Below, one piece after another: positions 10,701 to 17,400 of a stretch of 32,260 nucleotides of DNA. Made by a program: the position numbers and the translations under genes. The notes below the pieces were generated by a model. It saw only the letters and a list, made by a program, of their open reading frames with translations, searched no databases and was not told the DNA's origin. The stretch's first letter is position 1; the number at the start of each line of letters is the position of its first letter. Source of the stretch: DASUFE01 sp036274675 (lineage in GTDB: Bacteria > Pseudomonadota > Gammaproteobacteria > HTCC5015); contig DASUFE010000034.1 in NCBI GenBank assembly GCA_036274675.1, forward strand, positions 1 through 32,260, in the 5' to 3' direction.

Positions 10701-13700
10701 CAGGACGCAGTGACGGTGCAGACCTTGAGTCCCATCCTCGCGGTTACCAAGTCGGTCATGAATCTGACGACCGGTCAGAATCCGGGCGTCACCGCCTCGC
10801 CCGGCGACACGCTGCGTTACACCATCGTGATCGATAATACCGGCGCGGTCCCGGCCTCCGGGGTGCAGGTGCTCGACGAGGTGGACGAGTTGAACGCGCC
10901 GGATTTCGCCGACGGCTTCTTCGAGAACTCGCCGGCCGGCACGCTGCGCAATGTCACCGTATCCGTGGCCGCGACCGATAACTCGGCGGCGGGCGGCGGC
11001 GCAGTCAATTCCGGTCTGCTCGACCTGAGCGATATCACCGTGCCCGCGGGCGGCAGCGTCACGATCACCTTCGATATCGACGTGGAAGATCCCGGCACTC
11101 CGCTGCCGCACGCCTTTATCGAGAACATCGCTCATGTGGATCTGCCGGGTTTCAATACCATCGACAGCAATGTCACGCAGACCGAGATTATCAATACCGC
11201 GACCGGTTTCGAATTCGACAAGGACTCGCAGGACCTGACCGGCGATCCGGACGTGCTGGTGGCCGGCGACACCTTGCGTTACACCATCAGCATCAAGAAC
11301 GTCGGCGTCAACGATCCGGCGGTCGGACTGATGCACGCGGTGAACGTGCACTTCCGCGACCAGGTTCCGGCGCACACGACCTATGTCTCCAACAGCACCC
11401 GTCTGAACGGCGTGCTGGTGGCGGATAGCGCGCCCGGGGTGCCGCCCTTCATCACGGGCATGCTGGTGAATTCGCCCGACAGCGCCGTGCCCGGCTTCAT
11501 GACGGCCAATCCCGACCCGCTGGATACCGGCAACGTGGCCACCATTTCCTTCGAGGTTACGATCAACCGCGGCCTCATCAACGGCACCGTGATCTCCAAC
11601 CACGGCCTGCTCACCGGGCAGGAGCAGGCGCTGCCGCCGTTCACCCCGCTGCCGTTCCCGGGCGTGGTGAGCGACGATCCCAATACCATAACGGTGCCGG
11701 ATGACCCGACACAGGATACGGTCGGCAGCGGCGTCAATGTTGACGCTTTGAAGACGGCGGCGGTCGTCACCGGCGGTGACGCGGTGCCGGATACCGGAGA
11801 AACCCTGCGGTACACCATCGTCATCGTCAACCGCGGCAATACCGCGGCGAACAACGTGCGGCTGATCGACGCCGTGCCGGCGGGCACTGCCTTTGTCAGT
11901 GGCTCCGTTACCTTGAACGGTATCGCGGTTCCCGATACGGGAACCTCGCCGTTGATTGCCGGTATCCCGCTAAGCTCGGACGATCTGACACCGCCCTTGC
12001 CGACCGCGGGCAACGGACAGTTAAGCGCGGGCGGCCACGCCACGGTGGTCTTCGACGTCACGATCACCGCTCCCGCCGGTACGGCGATCAGCAATCAAGG
12101 CACCGTGCGCGCGAGCGAACAGCCTGACGAGCCGACGGATGCCGACGGCGACGATGAGAACGGCGATCAACCCACGGTCGTGGTGGTCGGCGGCGCGGCC
12201 GAACTCAAGATCGCCAAGGAAGTGGTGATCATCGGCGGCGGCACCGCGCAAGCGAACGGCCAGCTCGAGTACCGTATTCGCGTCGAGAACACCGGCGATG
12301 TACCGGCCAATAACGTGGTCGTCACCGACGACATGCCGGCCCTGACGGCCTATGTCGCGGGCTCGGGCGAGATCGACGGCCTCACCGCCGGCGTCAGTTT
12401 CGCCGGCAGCACCCTGACCGCGGACTACAGCAGCGTCTACGGTCCGCTGGCGCCCGGGGATTCCTTCACCGTGACCTTCCGCGTCACCATCGATGCGGGC
12501 GCGCAGGCCGGGGACGATATCGACAATACCGCCACCGTCGACTGGACCGGCGGCAGCGCTTCCGATGATGCGGACATCGACATCGGCGGCGCCCCCGGCG
12601 TGATCAACCTGAGCGGACGCGTCTGGGATAACCGCGGTCATGACGATGCCTTCAATGCCGGCGAGCCTCCGCTGGCCGGGTGGCGCGTACGCGTCTATGT
12701 CAATAACGACAATCCGCTCGCCGGCGATACGCCGCTGGCGGAAACCGTTACCGACGACCAGGGCCTCTATAACTTCACGGGTCTTGCGCCGGTGGATCCG
12801 GGCGATGCGGACGGCGCCTATACGCTCACGTTCAGCGTGCCGGACGACGCGGCGCGTTTCCCCGCCGGCAGCAATGTCGGGCTCGGCGACACCATCTCGG
12901 ATTTCGGCAACCCGGGACTGATGATGACCGGCAATATCAACGTCCCGGCCGGGCGGAACGCGCAGGATGAAAGCCTGCCGGTGGATCCGATGGGCGTGGT
13001 CTACAACTCCATCACGCGCCGGCCGGTGCAGGGCGCGCGCGTGCGTTTGTACGCCGGCAATAATCCGGTGAGCGCATCCTGCTTCACCACTCCGAACCGG
13101 CTCGATGCCCAGCAGGGACAGATCACCTCCGCGCTCGGCTTCTATCGCTTCGACCTCAATTTCAGCGGCGGCGACTGTCCGCCGGCCGGCGCCGACTTCG
13201 TCATCCGCGTGGAAACGCCGAGCAGCGCCGGCGGCTTCCTGCGCAATGTGTCCGACGTGATCCCGCCGGAAACGGGCACGCTCGATGTGGCCGCCTGTCC
13301 GAACGGGCCGAACGACCGCGTGCCCGCGCCGCCGCCGGATACCTGCGAAGTGCAGGTCCAGGGTACCGCGCCCGGCCCGTCCATACCGGAGGGGCTCGGC
13401 ACCCGTTATTTCCCGGGCGTGAACCTTGAAAGCGGCCCGGAAGAACTGTTCAACAACCACCTGCCGGTCGATACGGATGTTGGCGCGCTGCTCGCGATCA
13501 CCAAGCAGACGCCGTTAAAGAACGTCACGCGCGGACAGCTGGTGCCGTACACCATTACGGTGAGCAACAACCAGGACTTCCCCGTCGCGGGCATGGAAGT
13601 CCGCGACTTCTTCCCGCCGGGATTCAAGTATGTGCGCGGTTCGGCCGTGATCGACGGCCGGCCGGTCGAGCCGGTAACGGATGCGTCCAGCTTTAACGAC

Positions 13701-14498
13701 GCCAGTGTGCGCGCCGGAACGCTGACCTGGAGCGGACTGACGATGCAGGCGAACCAGACTCTCACGCTGAAACTGCTGCTGGTAGTCGGCGCGGGCGTCG
13801 GCGAAGGGGAGTATACGAACCAGGCGCAGGTCTTCGTCACCGGCTTCACCGGAGCGGTTTCCGGCCGCGCCAGCGCCACCGTGCGCGTGGTGCCGGATCC
13901 GACCTTCGACTGCTCGGATGTCATCGGCAAGGTGTACGACGACCGCAACGCCAACGGTTACCAGGACGACGGTGAGCCGGGTATAGCCGGCGCGCGCATC
14001 GCGACCGTCCAGGGCCTGTTGAGCACCACCGACAAGTACGGCCGCTTCCATATCACCTGCGCTGCGATACCCGATGCCGACCGCGGCTCGAATTTCATTC
14101 TGAAACTGGATGAGCGCAGCCTGCCTTCCGGTTATCGCGTCATCACCGAGAATCCGCGCGTGCAACGCCTGACTCGCGGCAAAATCGCGAAGTTCAACTT
14201 CGGAGTCACGCTGCACCGGGTGGTGCGGCTGGATCTCGCCGACCAGGCCTTTGAATTCGGCGGCACCGCGATCCAGGAACACTGGAGATACGTGCTCGAC
14301 GATCTGCTGGAGCAGTTGCGCGGGCAGCCGTCGATCCTGCGCATTACTTATCTGGCGGAGCACGAGTCCAAAGACCTGGCGCAGCAACGCTTGAAGGCGG
14401 TGCATGATGCAATCGAAGCGCGCTGGCGCGAACTGCATTGCTGTTACGATCTGAAGATCGAGTCTGAGCTGTTCTGGCGGACCGGAGGACCTGAATGA
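1764..14498 (+). CDS. Giant exported DUF11-repeat protein with SdrD B-like modules and degenerate C-terminal OmpA-like domain
   Basis: 4244 residues from GTG at 1764, chosen because GAGGGA sits just upstream and a clean signal peptide follows (basic residues, then a hydrophobic run ending Pro-Ala-Ser-Ala near residue 34). The open frame extends up to a TTG at 1725. The body is beta-rich modules typical of DUF11 (TIGR01451). Each starts with a Leu-x-Val/Leu-x-Lys strand, then 'Y-T-I/F-x-V-x-N-x-G' and 'V-x-D-x-x-P'. Starts lie near residues 220, 492, 1504, 2052, 2441, 2612, 2789, 2989, 3147, 3324, 3479 and 3906. A D-x-D-x-D-G-rich stretch lies near 2135. SdrD B/CNA-like modules lie near 3612, 3740 and 4048. 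Residues about 4152-4244 resemble a degenerate OmpA domain. The protein is probably a surface filament or adhesin (inference). Its stop overlaps the next start by ATGA. Confidence 0.85.
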   Translation: MSSSFYKKPALRRYARARVIAGFFALCCAAPASAAPLISISTSFTAADSARNAVAIPYMDSGGVWDGNAEVTNTTGDTFSITISNSAAGAPDPLVNDVAFDIDLTVDVPAGFRLPFALSYPVIASNSGGGANCTAPSGVTASQSGNTINFDFPADVNLPAQSGAAQPCRYTFSFGLTTSDVAPFVATGTYTLNYRFSYNQTDNNAASQQIATASRDVPVKRGDLIVTKTAVPNPGDTNGAYADGETAEWTVSLFNNGSGGTFAATVVDTLNANFDAATLQLTPPASPSGAPFPVPQGVNQYTLNYLQRGQQVDIAVRARVAVPAGATSCPDLRNNVTAEDRLGNTSSAFASVELDLQDPLLDYTPDNFTIDFGTPTTVDFDVSNTGSGTARNVELAVGGLAGISISNVSAQWIYDVPTATFIYLGPDMIAGSGDEVIAAGASVPLQFDASMNTCGGPTGGFLVWTPRYENICGLAFTPPIRNTTYSVNNFPNLTLNKSVAPTATNFGVPASYTISLSGSNIAALASVPGADNDWRVTDTFPAGVGGGNIPAVPAGTIITIGGTTYTDADANIAVTAGDTIVWEGDQSDLLPAPPSITVNFTVDSANYCPPDPPVTFTNTATLQYPSCGFNVADSAPVLVNDSPVDTVVNVFSLAGGMNPPFETGRPDTDLIPDNEPNEGERITFSASYPFPAGYPGQWSGSAFAAEMGTGTGGLAGRPLQLAFSDSNGNDVPDTAEITGVTVEVINPNGAGFPLTNLPVGTGAGEVTINPGGDIEISDLGFIEAVVGSPSMAEMTLNITYTVTAPEGNLDANLQPADDSNIGIFDERVHLTVAGDNTSCAGNNEFVQGVGVALARADVFLFGDIDSTNDAGACGITTASVDVFGPQAGTLSADNIRILLQSTDYALPTNAADFSIGGAGNLASLNPTITFPTPGQTVQIEVTPNDGDNLEDLSRITFPITLNGGAPGRDIQASIYFDSKHTSPDFSAAIDGDEDYTNASVLSGPVQTANLNVSFFPPNVILGDPTEFADVDGVPGQEGVFSWRVRITNVGASTLSNYVFTNEVPPGFLPYRSGGPNASNPPADPGLLTDPLMVWSSLPALAPGASTEIKVAIGLARSAGCNVGNPNQTTIYFGCTNGTALYNQSGPTIDFPVIDLELDHRDNSSYCELCREGSVDLDVRNEGASDLYNVTVTESLAGSGLEYVPGSTEVSVEGGSGFVAVADHPMTTPTQIVWDPSVIADLGRLYSDLVDTPPSQLTIRFQVRSSDANPENLLSATRNISASAHFDLFCGDPGVAPAVDNFKVPLHQPQPTVDKQGRNYSARQAGAQYSDPVFGGTDDVLVWRVDVQNSGISSSADLEDLLVNDTIGGNFNMRYICPSEASAAAMAAALETELFAASPAPAPLAPCILYNPLNPPLDVDDPFGNPANDEPGAHIDATAGESAYTYYVGEVAALCQNHNNSANIEWGCEAASPPAGGISALTPGVVNADDSDSAQMSTEVDPSGVQIQQTVTGVNPSQAVGTRGIVTVTLTNNSGGTIRNLVLADTVPADYEIDLTSLNPPNAPLAVNSAYGDYPGIIDGYTADTTDPTAPEFSFTSSTQGTVNQSRLLRNGDQLVLTFQIIRVRPFDDVNNPEIRTEDPSTAPPSDPAYATSGSNAVSLQFEDTCSNVFNSNPPALTVPIDPEDIDVDINPTDPNLVYILSDPAATLLLDVVVTNNGGHDASNYDTWVTIGNGIEIVGGLPAGCTGPVAPPAEIGEPPANPGGIMPPAYDPAASLTYRCVLNEPLPPGQFDTFAFTVQRATPLGVSGDLTFRADSLGRTVLSDGNDPPDHGAAGYPYYSKDNILARIIGFNLRKGLSGDCSEDNPPPVNNNRVLIGEECTLRVEAEWFGFATPGFGNVEIRNARIYEGSTANNPPALEAVPATDPPNLPDALDGQGLVGVTFNNTAGVTVDVQNPPAPAALAETGLAWRLNNIQAVGNTEESFIANLRFRTLNDPVNSSAAPNVHAALRTDEVNARFDVYFTGTGESYTFDENSGGYPPQSLRDEGLRIIEPQVTLTKEVCNESISIAVNPANSGANCTPFVSAPATLSGDSDDSFIYRLRASNQNAAGGFQRAPAFDLSIDDAADSSDQMAPLDFTSDGLDNDGDGAIDGADADGEGTVDDLVLLNGDAANIHFSGANSAALTRLDPGATATLLYRAQLAGTVTPTQQLTNTASGSYDSLPGAAGAQSAPQGASGALTGARVYNLAPAQATIEIDNIMVNPGSKEYPDTSRRDAGLVPGVCVSPCVDENVVIGEEVLVELEFTLPLSQLRQFSVEDNLPPGMECVEAMDIALPAFNPPGVDPGFTPGGTFPAGTCNATQVRWDLSTAGDQTLQGSGAVTQYTVQARFIARVSNIASNVDGVVIRNGGTTAGGGTDVFVTYRDASNTLVTIPIAEARLTVQEPSLQLTKTMAPVAPNVSVDAVDTINVTVQIQNSGTSPAYNIQLQDTLDTNLSFLNGSLGGANPPDSVDLTNPAQPRFIYNANNPLPAATTFTFTYQMRADSDVQPLEVLSNSLSARFTSLPDNTVALNGAGMIGGDGAADGMRIGYLPPFAGSDPLNDYEAQTTASLTVPGLNIVKNDLDPGVVPTIGVRKHFQIVINLPESVANGVSVTDNLAAGDTSFVLENDAGFDVTYSLQDITSINGVSVGTLTTPEALEAALVAFTGVDEATGPVTWNFGTVVTANEDDAAVNNVNPRIVIDYYARVANDSATVAGVDLENAAETDFNDGETGTPTPPVVAPPVPPVTVVEPDLQVDKQFIDLAPPTPAGTVIQGQAAEFQILVANVGGSAAWDATIVDMLPNRTDADLPGGMCGAAPTITQIEVNGRALVPGTDYTASFTPPASAADLYCSYTIVLTPEDSGAPNDNARIEPGETLLIRYQTVTDIGTPNNSSLTNVAGATRWFSLDTDGVTVPPEVREYDRTLTLRPDPNPGTVGIDDHQDAVTVQTLSPILAVTKSVMNLTTGQNPGVTASPGDTLRYTIVIDNTGAVPASGVQVLDEVDELNAPDFADGFFENSPAGTLRNVTVSVAATDNSAAGGGAVNSGLLDLSDITVPAGGSVTITFDIDVEDPGTPLPHAFIENIAHVDLPGFNTIDSNVTQTEIINTATGFEFDKDSQDLTGDPDVLVAGDTLRYTISIKNVGVNDPAVGLMHAVNVHFRDQVPAHTTYVSNSTRLNGVLVADSAPGVPPFITGMLVNSPDSAVPGFMTANPDPLDTGNVATISFEVTINRGLINGTVISNHGLLTGQEQALPPFTPLPFPGVVSDDPNTITVPDDPTQDTVGSGVNVDALKTAAVVTGGDAVPDTGETLRYTIVIVNRGNTAANNVRLIDAVPAGTAFVSGSVTLNGIAVPDTGTSPLIAGIPLSSDDLTPPLPTAGNGQLSAGGHATVVFDVTITAPAGTAISNQGTVRASEQPDEPTDADGDDENGDQPTVVVVGGAAELKIAKEVVIIGGGTAQANGQLEYRIRVENTGDVPANNVVVTDDMPALTAYVAGSGEIDGLTAGVSFAGSTLTADYSSVYGPLAPGDSFTVTFRVTIDAGAQAGDDIDNTATVDWTGGSASDDADIDIGGAPGVINLSGRVWDNRGHDDAFNAGEPPLAGWRVRVYVNNDNPLAGDTPLAETVTDDQGLYNFTGLAPVDPGDADGAYTLTFSVPDDAARFPAGSNVGLGDTISDFGNPGLMMTGNINVPAGRNAQDESLPVDPMGVVYNSITRRPVQGARVRLYAGNNPVSASCFTTPNRLDAQQGQITSALGFYRFDLNFSGGDCPPAGADFVIRVETPSSAGGFLRNVSDVIPPETGTLDVAACPNGPNDRVPAPPPDTCEVQVQGTAPGPSIPEGLGTRYFPGVNLESGPEELFNNHLPVDTDVGALLAITKQTPLKNVTRGQLVPYTITVSNNQDFPVAGMEVRDFFPPGFKYVRGSAVIDGRPVEPVTDASSFNDASVRAGTLTWSGLTMQANQTLTLKLLLVVGAGVGEGEYTNQAQVFVTGFTGAVSGRASATVRVVPDPTFDCSDVIGKVYDDRNANGYQDDGEPGIAGARIATVQGLLSTTDKYGRFHITCAAIPDADRGSNFILKLDERSLPSGYRVITENPRVQRLTRGKIAKFNFGVTLHRVVRLDLADQAFEFGGTAIQEHWRYVLDDLLEQLRGQPSILRITYLAEHESKDLAQQRLKAVHDAIEARWRELHCCYDLKIESELFWRTGGPE
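14484..14498 (+). promoter_or_regulatory. Ribosome binding site and ATGA overlap coupling the two surface-protein genes
   Basis: GGAGG at 14484-14488 lies inside the last codons of the giant gene, six bases before ATG at 14495. That ATG overlaps the TGA stop at 14496-14498. This is the usual arrangement for translational coupling, so the two products are probably made in linked amounts. A second ATG follows at 14498. Confidence 0.8.
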
Positions 14499-17400
14499 TG
14501 CAGCCGGCGGCCTACAAGCTGTTGCGCCGCGGCGCGCCATTTTGGTGTCAATGGCTGCTGCTGATGGCGGTACTGATGCCGGCTCCCGTTCTGGCCGATT
14601 GCTCCGAGGGCGCATGCCTGTTGCCTGTGGATTGCGAGGCTGAGCGGCTGACTCCGGAGCAGTGCGCGGCCGCGCATGAACGCGTCTCGCGGCCGCGTGG
14701 CGCGCTGCAGGACGACAGCCGCGTTATCGACCCGGCCCTCGGTTCTGGAGCCCATCCGGCCAACTCCGAAGCGCTGCTGCCTGACGAGCGGTTCACGCTC
14801 TGGCTGCAGGATGAATCCCTGTTCAAGCCGGCGCTGGACGACAATGTGCTGTACGACAAGCGCGAGATCCGCGATGTACAGACCGTCAAGCTGAGTGACC
14901 AGGTGCCGAGCATACGCTTCGATGCGGGCAGCTCTGATATTCCGCCCGAACTTATCGGCAGGCTGCGCGACGTGCTGGCGAAAATGCAGGGCAGGGAAAA
15001 CGTCAGGCTTCACTTCATCGGCCATACCGACAACGCGCCGCTTAGTCCCGAACTGCGCGCCCAGTACGGCGACAACGCAGGTCTGTCCGCGGCGCGCGCG
15101 CAGATGGCGGCCGAGTTTTTCCAGCGTGAACTGGGCCTGGCGCCGGCCGCGGTCTCTTTCGAGGGACGCGGCGACGGCACTCCAATCGCTTCCAACGATA
15201 CGCCCGAAGGCCGCGCCCGTAACCGGCGGGTCGAGGTTGAGGTCTGGTACGACGAGGTCAAGCGGCAGGAGATCGAGGAGACCATCGAGGTCGAGCAGGC
15301 TTCGTTTACGCGCATCAATGTCTGCCGCGTGATGCAACGTTGCATTTATCGCCGCCTGGCAGGTAATTACGCACGTATCCAGGTAATGAACGCCGTGCAA
15401 CCGCTGCGCTACGAGGGCGTGCAGATCGATCTCACGCCGGCGCAGATCGAGGAAGTCCGCCGTGCCCTTGACGACGTCAAGGATATGCCGAACCCGGGCA
15501 TCCGCGTCGTGGCGCATACGGACAACCAGCCGCTGACCGGCGCCGCGCAGCGCATTTATGGAGACAATCTGAACCTGTCAAAGGCGTTGGCCAACCGCGT
15601 GGCGCAAATCCTGCAGGATAAACTCAAGTTGCGCAGCTCCGCGGTACAGGCGATCGGCAAGGGTGAAACCGCGCCGCTGACCTCCAATACCACGCCTGGC
15701 GGGCGTATGCTGAACCGCCGCATCGAGATTGAAATCTGGCACGACGATCCGCGCGCCGCCGGTGTCAGCGAACCGCAGCCCTGCCCGGGCAGCGCCGATG
15801 CCGAGCGTGTCACCGTACGGTTTGAGGATGAAACTCCGATCGTGCCCTTCAAGCAGGGTCAGCCGGCCTATCCGCCCGGCTTCCTGCAGCGGGTGCAACG
15901 CATCCTCGATTCGCTCAAGGATAAGGCGAACGTCCGCATCAATTTCGTGGGCCATACCTCCAATGAGCGACTCAGCCGCCGCGCCGCCACGATCTACGGC
16001 GATCAGTTTGTGCTCTCCGAGGAGCGCGCCCAACGCGTGAAGGACTACGTGCGGAGCGAGCTGAAGCTCAAATCCGAACAGGTCTCCACCGAGGGCCGCG
16101 GTTTTATGGAGCCCTTGAACAGGCCGGACGACTCGCCTTTCGCCAAGAAGGAATTCTCCCTGCTCGCCGAGGATGGCGGCACGCAGGCGAACCCGGCTGA
16201 CAACCGTGTCGAACTTGAATTCATGTATGACGACCTTGCGGTGACGGAAGAGGATCCGAACGTCGATATCGTCCCGGTCGCCCAGGAAGAGCGGCCGGTG
16301 AGTCCCTTCGCGCTGCAACCCATCCGCGTATCGGTGGACGGCTCGCCGCTGGATAATGGCTCTCGTCACGGCGCCGATATCCAGCGCTGCACCGATCTTG
16401 AACTCGACAAGGCCTCGATCCAGCTGAGTTACGACCGTATGCGCCAGACGCCGCGGCTGAACGTGCATGCGGCGCCTTCGACCATCGCAGTGCAGGATAA
16501 TCCCGATACTGCCGCCGTGGCGGAGAATCGCACCGCCTTCCAGGCTTATACCAATTATCCCGCCTTCATCACGCGTTCCGAGGTACGGTTGTTCAAGGCG
16601 GATCAGTCTTTGCAAGCGGAGCCGCTGGAGATACTGCCGCTGAACGCCGACGGACGGGTGGAATGGTCATGGCTGCCCGGAGCCGTGCCCTTTAAAGGAC
16701 CCGTGCAGGAACTGAAGTACGTACTGCGCGTGTACGATGAGGCGGGACGCTTCGATGAGACGGAAGCCAAGACCCTGTGGGTCGTCAGCGCGCTCAAGAA
16801 TCCGGCCGCGTTGCAGCTGATGGATGTCGAGGCCGAGCGGCGCGTCGCTTACGGCGAGAGCCATCTCGCCATGCAGAATATTCCGGCCCGCGGCGGCACC
16901 ATCACCGTGCACGGACGGAACGTACCGGCCGGTTACAACGTGTGGATGATGAACCAGAAAATTCCCGTGTCGGCGGACGGCGAGTTCGTCGGCGAATTCA
17001 TCATACCCGCCGGGCTGCATTCCGTCGAAGTCGGGGTGCTGGACGACAAGGGCAACGGCCGCCTCTACCTGCGCGACCTCCAACTCAAGCCTGCTGACTG
17101 GTTCAGAGTCGGTCTCGCCGAACTTACGCTGGGAACGGACGACACCACCGGCCCCGCGCGCCTGGTGACCGGCGATGAAACCCATTATGAAAACGACTCA
17201 TGGGCGGACGGCCGCCTTGCCTTTTACACCAAGGGCAAGACCGAGGGCGGCTACACCATCACCGCCAGCGCGGACACCCTCGAAGAGCCGGTCGAGGATC
17301 TGTTCAAGAATCTGGACCGCAAGGATCCGGATGCGATTTTCCGGCGCCTCGATCCCGACTATTATTACCCGACCTTCGGCGACGACAGCACCGCCGTCGA

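Noticed and set aside
7785..11603. Minus-strand 1272-codon open frame
   Set aside because: It is opposite the DUF11 modules of the giant gene; Arg/His/Val-rich with no domain pattern, as expected from a GC-rich codon bias shadow.
12021..13460. Minus-strand 479-codon open frame
   Set aside because: Antisense shadow of the giant gene, with the same composition artefact.
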